From an uncultured Clostridia bacterium (GTDB lineage: Bacteria > Bacillota > Clostridia > Christensenellales > UBA3700): a DNA stretch of 8,620 nt. The position numbers and the translations under genes were made by a program. The stretch spans positions 1 to 8,620 of the forward strand of contig CAMWPK010000056.1 of the NCBI GenBank assembly GCA_947176115.1, written 5' to 3'. This document shows, one piece after another, positions 1-6,793 of the stretch. A model generated the notes under the pieces. It did no database searches. It saw only the letters and a list, made by a program, of their open reading frames with translations, and had not been told where the DNA came from. The stretch's first letter is position 1. Each line of letters starts with the position of its first letter.

Positions 1-1208
1 ATATAGATAAAGGATACGTACCTCTTCGCAAAATAAAGAAAAAAATAAGCAAAACTGCGAAAAAAGGTCGCGTGGAGAAAGAAATAAACGGATACAGATA
101 TTATATTGACAAAAAAGTACGTCGCGCGCTGAAAATCGTAGGCTTAAGCGATTACGAAACGAGAGATGTAGACTCTCTCTCCGGCGGTCAACAGCAAAGA
201 GTGGCTATCGCAAGGGCTATCGTCAACGAGCCAAAAGTACTTCTTTTGGACGAACCGCTTGGCGCTCTCGACCTCAAAATGCGTCAAGAAATGCAAATTG
301 AATTGAAAGAAATGCACAAAACGCTCGGCATTACTTTTATTTACGTCACTCACGATCAAGAAGAAGCCTTGACTATGAGCGATACCGTAGTCGTAATGAA
401 GGACGGCGAGATATTGCAAGAAGGCTCGCCTATTGATATATACAACGAACCGCAGACTGCGTATGTCGCAGACTTCATAGGCGAAAGCAATATTCTTGAC
501 GGCGTAATGATTGAGGACTATAGGGTAAATATCGTAGGCGCTGAATTTAAGTGTGTAGACGCAGGCTTTGGCGAGAACGTCCCCGTAGACGTAGTCATTC
601 GTCCCGAAGATATCGAAATCAAGAGTAAGGAAAAAGGCATACTCACCGGCGTAATCAAGTCGAGTATGTTCCGTGGCGTACATTACGAAATGGTATGCGA
701 ATGTAACGGATATGAATTTACTATACACAGCACCGTTGAAGCGCCAATCGGCAAAGAAGTCGGCTTGTACGTAGCTCCGAAAAATATTCAAATAATGAAA
801 AAAGAACACGTAGACAACACCGCTTTGGTGACCTTTACGTCAAATACGACTTTCGACTTATACGGCGGAGAATATCAATTCAACCCTACCTCGCTATTTG
901 AAAATGCAGAATATGACGAAGAGCAAGACGTATTGAAAATCGCAGGCGAAGAAATTACCCTCAAGAGCAAGGAAGCGACGGTAAGATTTGCATTTACCGA
1001 TATAGATATGACGGACGACGAATACGACGCTCCGCTCGCCGGCAACGTTGACAGTATGATTTACAAAGGCAAGAACTATATCGTTGATATTAAGACTGAT
1101 GACAACCGCCATATCTACGCAGATACTCAATACCTTTGGGACAAAGGCGACAGAGTGGGAATTAAAGTGGACAAATTCAAATTTGTTTCTTTCAAGGAGG
1201 GCGAGTAA
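1..1208 (+). CDS. potA: Spermidine/putrescine ABC transporter ATP-binding protein PotA, 5'-truncated by the window edge
   Basis: This is the cytoplasmic ATPase of a polyamine importer; it hydrolyses ATP to drive uptake through PotBC. The frame is open from base 3, giving 401 visible residues. The GTG at 72 has no Shine-Dalgarno (SD) site and lies inside the ABC helical domain, so the true start and Walker A lie left of the window. Visible motifs, numbered from the codon at base 3: signature LSGGQ at 59-63 followed by QQR, Walker B LLLLDEP around 80-85, D-loop ALD, and switch His 117 in VTHDQEEA. A TOBE domain follows (RPEDIEI from residue 200), ending in KNIQIMKK. About 120 further residues look like a second TOBE-like unit. 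E. coli PotA has 378 residues; this one would reach about 500, with a basic insert before the signature. The stop shares one base with the potB start. Family assignment is firm because potBCD follow. Confidence 0.95.
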   Translation, partial: IDKGYVPLRKIKKKISKTAKKGRVEKEINGYRYYIDKKVRRALKIVGLSDYETRDVDSLSGGQQQRVAIARAIVNEPKVLLLDEPLGALDLKMRQEMQIELKEMHKTLGITFIYVTHDQEEALTMSDTVVVMKDGEILQEGSPIDIYNEPQTAYVADFIGESNILDGVMIEDYRVNIVGAEFKCVDAGFGENVPVDVVIRPEDIEIKSKEKGILTGVIKSSMFRGVHYEMVCECNGYEFTIHSTVEAPIGKEVGLYVAPKNIQIMKKEHVDNTALVTFTSNTTFDLYGGEYQFNPTSLFENAEYDEEQDVLKIAGEEITLKSKEATVRFAFTDIDMTDDEYDAPLAGNVDSMIYKGKNYIVDIKTDDNRHIYADTQYLWDKGDRVGIKVDKFKFVSFKEGE

Positions 1209-1987
1209 TGTTCAAAAAATCTTTGGCAATTCCCTACGCTCTCTTTATGCTACTTTTCGTACTGCTACCGCTCGTTTTGGTATTGGTATTCGCTTTCATA
1301 GACGTCAACGACGGTACGTTCGATTTGCTTGCCAATTTCAAGGAACTTGCAAAAGAAAAGGCGCTGGGCAAAGTAATAGGCAATTCGCTTATCGCAGGAC
1401 TTTCGACAAGCGCGCTGTGTATTTTAATAGGATATCCAATCGCGTACTATCTCACCAAACGCGAGTTCAACAAAAAAGGAGTAATGATAGGACTCTTCCT
1501 AGCTCCTATGTGGGTCAACTTCCTTTTGCGAATGATGGCAACTAAAGCCGTATTCAACGTAATAGGTATCAAAATGGGTATGGGCGCAGTTATATTCGGC
1601 TTGACTTATGAGTTTTTGCCGTTTATGATAATGCCACTCTACAATACCCTACTCAAAATAGACAAGTGCTATATCGAGGGCGCAAGCGATTTGGGCGCAA
1701 CGCCGATAAGAGCTTTCTGGAAAATCACCGTCCCCCTTTCTACGCCGGGAATAATAAGCGGACTAACCATGGTTATGATACCGTCAATCACGACCTTTGC
1801 CGTAACGGAAATTATGAGCAACGGCAAGATGATGTTACTTGGCGACTTTATTTACTCGCTCAAATCAGATAGCCTTAACATGGCGGCGGCAATATCCTTC
1901 GTCTTGTTGATATTTATGGGACTATCTATGTTTATATCCAACAAATACAGCTCGGATAACTCCAACAAAGGAGGCGGACTATGGTAA
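1208..1987 (+). CDS. potB: Spermidine/putrescine ABC transporter permease PotB
   Basis: This is one of the two integral-membrane permease subunits of the polyamine importer, 259 residues, slightly shorter than E. coli PotB (about 275-285). The first membrane segment spans roughly residues 8-31, and hydrophobic stretches suggest six in total. The ABC-permease EAA loop that docks on PotA is at residues 157-177, beginning EGASDLGATP and ending in KITVPL. The ATG overlaps the potA TAA by one base, and AAGGAGG at 1194-1200 sits 7 nt upstream, which fixes the start and suggests coupling to potA translation. The order A-B-C-D and the neighbouring PotD support the polyamine call over other binding-protein-dependent permeases. 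Substrate preference (spermidine or putrescine) cannot be read from this sequence. Confidence 0.93.
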   Translation: MFKKSLAIPYALFMLLFVLLPLVLVLVFAFIDVNDGTFDLLANFKELAKEKALGKVIGNSLIAGLSTSALCILIGYPIAYYLTKREFNKKGVMIGLFLAPMWVNFLLRMMATKAVFNVIGIKMGMGAVIFGLTYEFLPFMIMPLYNTLLKIDKCYIEGASDLGATPIRAFWKITVPLSTPGIISGLTMVMIPSITTFAVTEIMSNGKMMLLGDFIYSLKSDSLNMAAAISFVLLIFMGLSMFISNKYSSDNSNKGGGLW

Positions 1988-2808
1988 GAAAAATACTTGT
2001 AAAAACATTTATTGCTCTAGTGTTAATAATGCTGTATCTTCCTATAATTTGGATGATAGTATTCTCCTTTACGGAAACGCCTTCATTTAGCGATTGGAGC
2101 GGGTTTTCTTTCAACAACTATATCAACCTTTTCAACGGAACAGGCCCCAATGCCGGCAAAATTCAAGAAGCGCTTATCAATACGATATTCGTAGGCTTTT
2201 TCGTCAGTTTACTGTCAACGGTGTTGGGTACGCTTGGCGCTATAGGTCTGCACGCTATACATAGCAAACGCATAAAGGCTACGTACAACACAGTAAATCA
2301 AATACCCATGATAAACAGCGAAATAGTCACGGCTATCGCCTTGGCATTGGTATTCAATCTCTTTGCGTCAATGTTCAAAATCAACGACGGAAGTTGGGGC
2401 ATAACAGCTTTCAAATTGATACTTGCGCAAACGACTTTCTGCGCTCCGTACGTACTTCTCAACGTGCTACCGAGATTGCAAAAGTCAGACAATAAGATAT
2501 ACGAAGCGGCGCTTGACCTCGGTTGCACGCCTGCTAAGGCAATGTTTAAGGTAGTGATACCCGACATATTGCCGGGAATTGTCGTAGGAGCATTGCTATC
2601 GTTCACGCTGTCGATTGACGACTTTGTGATCACCAAAGTAAACGTAACGTCATTTGAGACGCTTTCTACCCTGCTTTACGGACTTAAGAACGGTAAGCAC
2701 CCGTTGCCAGCCGATATAAGAGCGTTGTTTACGATTATATTCTTTATCGTATTTGCATTGATGATGATACTATACTCACCGAGAAAGAAGCAAGAGGTTA
2801 AAAAATGA
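1981..2808 (+). CDS. potC: Spermidine/putrescine ABC transporter permease PotC
   Basis: This is the second membrane permease of the polyamine importer, 275 residues, close to the family norm. It starts with a short basic stretch and a membrane segment at about residues 8-30. The EAA loop is present as EAALDLGCTP from residue 175, continuing to VIPDILPGI, and the following segment SFTLSIDDFVIT is typical of PotC-like permeases. The ATG lies 7 nt inside the end of potB, with AAAGGAGG at 1967-1974 and a 6-nt spacer, a strong ribosome binding site. The TGA stop overlaps the potD start in an ATGA arrangement. It pairs with PotB as a heterodimeric channel fed by PotD and powered by PotA. Confidence 0.93.
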   Translation: MVRKILVKTFIALVLIMLYLPIIWMIVFSFTETPSFSDWSGFSFNNYINLFNGTGPNAGKIQEALINTIFVGFFVSLLSTVLGTLGAIGLHAIHSKRIKATYNTVNQIPMINSEIVTAIALALVFNLFASMFKINDGSWGITAFKLILAQTTFCAPYVLLNVLPRLQKSDNKIYEAALDLGCTPAKAMFKVVIPDILPGIVVGALLSFTLSIDDFVITKVNVTSFETLSTLLYGLKNGKHPLPADIRALFTIIFFIVFALMMILYSPRKKQEVKK

Positions 2809-4154
2809 AAAAAAGATTGACTGTAATTGCTATATTATTGACGTTGACGCTCTCGCTTGTACTGCCATTGGTATTGAGCGGGTGCGCGCCTCGCGACGAG
2901 ATACTCAAGGTATATAATTGGTCGGAGTATATAGGCGAGGACGTAATTGAAGAATTTGAACAATACTATTACGAAATTACCGGCAAAAATATAACCGTCA
3001 AATACGACCTATTCGACGAAAACGAACTCATGTATTCGCAAATCAAGACGACGCAGGCCGACTATGACGTAATTTGCCCTTCCGACTATATGGTAGAAAA
3101 AATGATAAAGGAAAACCTGCTTTTGAAGTTGGAAGCAAATCTCGACGACCTCGGTTTTGGAGAGATTGAAAACTATCGAAACGATATCTCTCCTCTGCTA
3201 ATGTCTGGAAATACGCAGGACGGATATTATTTTGATTATGATTATGACACCCAAAGCGGTGAATATAATCTTTACTCTCGCGCTTATACTATGGGTACGC
3301 TGGGAATACTCTACGCCAACGACGCGACTGCTTACAAAAATTCAAAATACGGAACGTATTCCTCAATGCAAGAATACGTCGAGTCCAACGGCTGGGCTGT
3401 CCTTTGGGACGAGGCTTTCAATCAAAGAATAATGATGAAAAACTCTGTGCGTGATACGTACGCCATAGGCGCAATTTATACGCTTCTCAACGACCGTTCC
3501 GGCGAGTTTTTGCCAAATATAACTCCGTCAATGGCGCTCAACGCCACCGACCCAACCAACGTGGCAAAGATTGAAAAACAACTCATCGCTCAAAAGAAAC
3601 TTCTCAACGGCTATGAAAACGACGAGGGCAAAGAGGTCATTATTACAGGCGATATCGATATGACCTTGCAATGGGCCGGCGATGCGGTCTACTCTATGGG
3701 CGACTTGCAAGAAGAATTGTCAAGAGAAAGAGATATGTCCTACTTCGTACCATACGAAGGCTCCAACTTGTTCTGCGACGCTTGGTGCATACCAAAGTAC
3801 AGCAGGAACACGCTAGCCGCCAACCTTTGGATAAACTTTATGTGCAAAGGCGAAATTGCCATAGAGAATATGGACTATATCGGCTACACTTCAGGCGTAG
3901 TATCTCAAGAAGTATTTGATTATATTGTAGAAAACTGGGCAAGCGAAGAAGAAACGGAATATTTTATAGACCTTTCTTACTTCTTTGGCGCAGACTGCGG
4001 ATTTGACACGACCTTATACGTCGCTGAAGAAGATTACAATGCTTTTGAGGCGCAATTCCCCACCTTGGAAATCGTACAAAGATGCGCCGTAATGAAAGAC
4101 TACGGCGACCAAACCCGCGCAATGAACAGAATGTGGCGTAACATAAAAGCGTAA
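2805..4154 (+). CDS. potD: Spermidine/putrescine-binding lipoprotein PotD
   Basis: This is the extracellular substrate-binding protein of the importer, attached to the membrane by lipid. A basic n-region (MKKR), a hydrophobic core and the lipobox LSGC with Cys27 form a lipoprotein signal peptide. The mature part begins with LKVYNWSEYI (W39, Y42), the usual PotD start, then CPSDYM (S93, D94, Y95). Later motifs are MGTLGILYAND, an RDTYAIG segment, QWAGDA (W290, D293) and EGSNLFCD (E318, D325). These match the regions that bind the polyamine amines and aliphatic chain in E. coli PotD, although the position of its Trp255 appears to be Phe323 here. At 449 residues it is about 100 longer than E. 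coli PotD, partly from a Tyr/Asp-rich insert near residues 140-160. The start overlaps potC by 4 nt, with AAGAGGT at 2792-2798 as ribosome binding site. Confidence 0.94.
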   Translation: MKKRLTVIAILLTLTLSLVLPLVLSGCAPRDEILKVYNWSEYIGEDVIEEFEQYYYEITGKNITVKYDLFDENELMYSQIKTTQADYDVICPSDYMVEKMIKENLLLKLEANLDDLGFGEIENYRNDISPLLMSGNTQDGYYFDYDYDTQSGEYNLYSRAYTMGTLGILYANDATAYKNSKYGTYSSMQEYVESNGWAVLWDEAFNQRIMMKNSVRDTYAIGAIYTLLNDRSGEFLPNITPSMALNATDPTNVAKIEKQLIAQKKLLNGYENDEGKEVIITGDIDMTLQWAGDAVYSMGDLQEELSRERDMSYFVPYEGSNLFCDAWCIPKYSRNTLAANLWINFMCKGEIAIENMDYIGYTSGVVSQEVFDYIVENWASEEETEYFIDLSYFFGADCGFDTTLYVAEEDYNAFEAQFPTLEIVQRCAVMKDYGDQTRAMNRMWRNIKA

Positions 4155-4159
4155 CTCAA

Positions 4160-4190
4160 TGACGTCATCTTGAGAATAGTCAAAAGATTG
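4160..4190. repeat. Degenerate palindromic intergenic repeat (tentative)
   Basis: Just after potD the spacer holds the 8-bp palindrome TGACGTCA (4160-4167), flanked by CTCAA (4155-4159) and TTGAG (4170-4174). A sequence of the form TCATCTTGAG-N-TAGTCAAAAGAT follows. That resembles interspersed intergenic repeats of the TCATYCTGAGCG...AGTCGAAGGAT kind that I recall from many bacterial genomes. A loosely similar stretch (TAGTGGCGACGTCAAAAAT) lies at 8035-8053. The assignment rests on resemblance only. Confidence 0.3.
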
Positions 4191-4246
4191 CATATAAAAA
4201 ACGCCTCAATCGAGGCGTTTTCACTTATATAATTCTATTGCAATCT
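4185..4246. repeat. Nested inverted repeat enclosing the terminator hairpin
   Basis: AGATTGCA at 4185-4192 is the exact reverse complement of TGCAATCT at 4239-4246. The two arms flank the terminator stem symmetrically, with TATA at 4193-4196 facing TATA at 4226-4229. The outer arms could extend the hairpin as a second helix around the terminator, or could be chance in AT-rich DNA. Confidence 0.45.
4195..4222. terminator. Bidirectional Rho-independent terminator between potD and the helicase
   Basis: The hairpin has a 10-bp stem, with AAAACGCCTC-side bases at 4198-4207 pairing with 4212-4221, and a 4-nt loop (AATC). On the plus strand it ends in four T, serving the pot operon 40 nt after the potD stop. 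On the minus strand the flanking A run gives six T, a stronger terminator for the helicase, whose stop lies about 40 nt before it. Position between two convergent genes fits a shared terminator. Confidence 0.88.
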
Positions 4247-4261
4247 AAATTATCAATACAA

Positions 4262-5908
4262 TCATTTTTTCTTATTATTTTTTTTAGCGTATTTCGCAGA
4301 ATAATTTAATTCGTCTTCGAACATTTGAGTAAGCCTGCTCTTATTTGATTGCGTATGCGACGACTTGTTCTTTGGCTTAGTGACTTTGGGCTTATCTTTC
4401 TTAGAATTATCGCCGTATTTCCTACCTTGTTGCTTGTCTTTTTTATCCTTTGAATATGAATTACCGCTCTTCTTTTGCGCGGGGGCTTTTTCCTTTTGCG
4501 GTTTTTCTTCCTCTTTTGCCTCTTGTATGGTCACTTGACGTTTGCCAAGCGTAACGCCTTTGAGTTTGAAGAGCTTACCCTCGCAACCTTTGATAACCGA
4601 AACAAAAGAATAAGTATCGCGTATTTTAAGGTCTGCTATCTCATATATCTTCACAGGCGTATACGTCAAAATCAATTTCGTAAGACTGTCCTTGTCAAGC
4701 AAATCTCTCTTGCCCACGTTTAGGAAAAATCTGCTTTGGTTATCGTGATAATCTTTGAGCTTATTAGATCCGTCCTTAGGCATTGTAAAACTATCTGAAA
4801 TTACGCCTATATCCATATATTTAAGAGCATTGTCTACTTTGCGTTGATACGACGGAATATACCCTACTTGATTGGAGTCTATGAGAGTATATGCTACGCC
4901 CTCTTTGCTTGCCCTTGCGGTTCTGCCTATGCGATGCACGTAAAAGTCTTCGTCGGTAGGCGGGTCAAAGTTGATAATCGCTTGAACTCCGTCTATATCC
5001 AAACCTCGCGACGCGACGTCGGTAGCCACCAATATCTTCAATTCTTTAGCCTTAAATCTTTTGAGTATTTGCGTACGCTCGCTCTGTCGCAAATCACCGT
5101 GCAATAGCGCCACATCTCTACCCTTGCTTTTCAAAGCCGAAAAGAGCTTGTCCGCTCTCGTCTTGGTATTGCAAAATGCTATAACGAAATCATACTTATG
5201 TCCGTCAATTATTTTAAGCATAGCTCCAAGTCGTTGCGCGTCTTTAACTACGCAATAGTACTGATGGATTTTAGGAGTGTCTTCACCGTCAACGGAAGTC
5301 TTAACAAAAGTGGGATTATGCAAAAGTTTTTCAATAAGCGTCTTGATAGATTGCGGTATAGTAGCCGAGAAACACAGCCTTTGCGCCACTCCGACTTTGC
5401 CGTCTATTTTCTCTATATCTCCTCTAAAGCCCATATCAAGCATCTCGTCGCATTCGTCAAGCACGAGATAATTGACGTCGCTTAGTTTTAGCGTGCGTCT
5501 GTCTATGTGGTCAAGAAGTCTACCCGGAGTGCCTACGACTATTTGCGGTTTTTTACGCAGACAAAAAAGCTGTCTTTGTATATTCTGTCCGCCGTACAGC
5601 CCCGCAACTCTTACTCTCTCATAATATTTGCAAACGCTTTGAATTACTTCGCAAATCTGTATTACGAGTTCTCTCGTAGGACAAAGGACTAACGCTTGTA
5701 CGCTAGAAGAATCTCTATCTATCTTTGCGAGCATAGGCAACACAAAGGCGAGCGTCTTACCTGTACCGGTAGGCGCTTGAGCCACAATATCTCCCTCTTT
5801 GAGCGCAATGGGTATCACTTCTCTTTGAATGTCAGTAGGTGAAGTAATGCCCTGCTCGTCAAGACTCTTAATAATTTCAGGCAACACGCCCATACTTTGA
5901 AATTCCAT
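4262..5908 (-). CDS. DEAD-box ATP-dependent RNA helicase with DbpA-type RNA-binding domain and basic tail
   Basis: This cytoplasmic RNA helicase likely works in ribosome assembly or RNA turnover. All core motifs are present: F3 and Q28 of the Q motif, motif I APTGTGKT (45-52), Ia PTREL (77-81), Ib TPGR (127-130), motif II DECD (151-154), SAT (181-183), V ATDVASRGLD (295-304) and VI HRIGRTAR (325-332). Motif II carries Cys153 (codon TGC) in place of Ala. Residues about 393-462 match the DbpA/CshA/DeaD RNA-binding fold (FFLNVG, then IRDTYSFVSV). Residues 463-548 form a Lys-rich, probably disordered tail ending in AKKNNKKK. The 548-residue length fits DbpA/CshA-type proteins. The ATG at 5908 is chosen because F3 must precede the Q motif; no Shine-Dalgarno site precedes it. 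Whether it corresponds to DeaD, CshA or DbpA cannot be settled here. Confidence 0.95.
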   Translation of the reverse strand: MEFQSMGVLPEIIKSLDEQGITSPTDIQREVIPIALKEGDIVAQAPTGTGKTLAFVLPMLAKIDRDSSSVQALVLCPTRELVIQICEVIQSVCKYYERVRVAGLYGGQNIQRQLFCLRKKPQIVVGTPGRLLDHIDRRTLKLSDVNYLVLDECDEMLDMGFRGDIEKIDGKVGVAQRLCFSATIPQSIKTLIEKLLHNPTFVKTSVDGEDTPKIHQYYCVVKDAQRLGAMLKIIDGHKYDFVIAFCNTKTRADKLFSALKSKGRDVALLHGDLRQSERTQILKRFKAKELKILVATDVASRGLDIDGVQAIINFDPPTDEDFYVHRIGRTARASKEGVAYTLIDSNQVGYIPSYQRKVDNALKYMDIGVISDSFTMPKDGSNKLKDYHDNQSRFFLNVGKRDLLDKDSLTKLILTYTPVKIYEIADLKIRDTYSFVSVIKGCEGKLFKLKGVTLGKRQVTIQEAKEEEKPQKEKAPAQKKSGNSYSKDKKDKQQGRKYGDNSKKDKPKVTKPKNKSSHTQSNKSRLTQMFEDELNYSAKYAKKNNKKK

Positions 5909-5914
5909 AATTCA

Positions 5915-5943
5915 AGTATACAACAAAAGTTGATTTTCTCCAA
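5915..5943 (-). promoter_or_regulatory. Promoter of the helicase gene, apparently leaderless
   Basis: On the minus strand, TTGGAG (5943-5938) is followed by a 17-nt spacer and TATACT (5920-5915), five of six matches to the -10 consensus. Six bases later comes the ATG, so the expected start point falls on its A (5908). No SD site is present. The element overlaps the opposing ymfI promoter between 5930 and 5943. Confidence 0.65.
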
Positions 5944-5958
5944 CTAATTGGATATAAT
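5930..5958 (+). promoter_or_regulatory. Promoter of the ymfI-like gene, apparently leaderless
   Basis: TTGATT (5930-5935), a 17-nt spacer and a perfect TATAAT (5953-5958) precede the ATG at 5965 by only 6 nt. The expected transcription start is the A of the ATG. No purine-rich SD site is found, unlike potB, potC, potD and the XRE gene. Confidence 0.75.
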
Positions 5959-5964
5959 AGTTGT

Positions 5965-6696
5965 ATGAAAACAGCAATTATATCAGGGGCATCAAGAGGA
6001 ATCGGCAAAGCTATCGCAATAACTCTGGCAAAAGAAGGGTACGCGGTGATAGTTGGATTTTGCCACAGTCGCGATAAGGCGCAAGAAGTATGCGACCTCA
6101 TTATTAAAGACGGCGGTATAGCCGAAGCGTATAAATGCGACGTATCTGTAGCCGAAGAAGTCAAAGCTATGGTCAAATATACCAAGACAAAGTACTCCTC
6201 TATTGATGCGGTCGTTGCCAACGCAGGTATCGGCGCTTACGGAATGCTTATAGATCACAGCGACGAAACTATTATGAACGTAGTAAATACCAACCTCGTC
6301 GGCTGTATTACTTTATGTCGAGAAGCAGGAAGAGTTATGCTATCGCAAAAGAGCGGTAATATAGTGACGGTATCGTCCATGTGGGGACAAGTCGGCGGTA
6401 GTTGCGAAAGCGTCTATTCTGCTACCAAAGGCGGTATAATTGCATTTAGCAAGGCTTTAGCCAAAGAATTTGCTTTAAGCGGAGTACGCGTCAATTGCGT
6501 ATCTCCGGGGTTTATTGACACTGATATAAATTCCAATCTTACACAAGACGACAAAAATGCTATTGTAGAAGAAATTCCACTCTGCCGAGCAGGTATACCT
6601 CAAGACGTGGCAAACGCAGTAGCCTGGCTGATAAGCGACAAAGCAAGCTACGTCACGGGACAGGTGCTATCCGTCAACGGCGGACTAATAATTTAA
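5965..6696 (+). CDS. ymfI: FabG-like SDR reductase, probably elongation factor P 5-aminopentanone reductase (YmfI type)
   Basis: This is a classical short-chain dehydrogenase/reductase of 243 residues. It has the Rossmann glycine motif GASRGIG (8-14), D59-V60, NAG (86-88), and catalytic N110, S138, Y151 and K155, the same Ser/Tyr/Lys numbering as E. coli FabG. The stretch SSMWGQVGGSCESVYS (137-152) and the end KASYVTGQVLSVNGG resemble Bacillus YmfI. That enzyme reduces the 5-aminopentanone group on the modified lysine of EF-P to 5-aminopentanol, NAD(P)H-dependent. The WG..G.SCE signature is why I prefer YmfI over 3-oxoacyl-ACP reductase FabG; no fatty-acid genes surround it, which also argues against FabG. 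No EF-P gene is in view. It diverges from the helicase across 56 nt. The downstream MFS gene, 97 nt away with no clear terminator between, may be cotranscribed. Confidence 0.8.
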   Translation: MKTAIISGASRGIGKAIAITLAKEGYAVIVGFCHSRDKAQEVCDLIIKDGGIAEAYKCDVSVAEEVKAMVKYTKTKYSSIDAVVANAGIGAYGMLIDHSDETIMNVVNTNLVGCITLCREAGRVMLSQKSGNIVTVSSMWGQVGGSCESVYSATKGGIIAFSKALAKEFALSGVRVNCVSPGFIDTDINSNLTQDDKNAIVEEIPLCRAGIPQDVANAVAWLISDKASYVTGQVLSVNGGLII

Positions 6697-6793
6697 CAAA
6701 TCTTTACAGTATAAAATCAGTAACTATAACCAAAGACAATTTCATAATATAAAACGACAATAAATCAAAAAACTCGTAGAGAAATACATATTG

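Noticed and set aside
144..809. Long minus-strand open frame (221 codons) antisense to potA
   Set aside because: It lies wholly inside potA, has no SD site or recognisable motif, and its composition is that of a reverse-strand shadow.
1084..1545. 153-codon plus-strand frame across the potA/potB junction
   Set aside because: It is out of frame with two confident genes, Arg-rich in the way of shadow frames, and matches no family.
1..4154. Mollicute origin suggested by the long PotA
   Set aside because: TGA serves as stop in potC, the helicase and the MFS gene and TGG encodes Trp throughout, consistent with the standard bacterial code.
5877..6221. 114-codon minus-strand frame overlapping the helicase start and ymfI
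   Set aside because: It would run through the divergent promoter region and antisense to the SDR catalytic domain; no SD site and no motif.
6697..6793. Promoter for the MFS gene (TATAAA at 6710-6715 or 6748-6753)
   Set aside because: Neither -10-like hexamer has an acceptable -35 at 16-18 nt in this AT-rich spacer; readthrough from ymfI is equally plausible.
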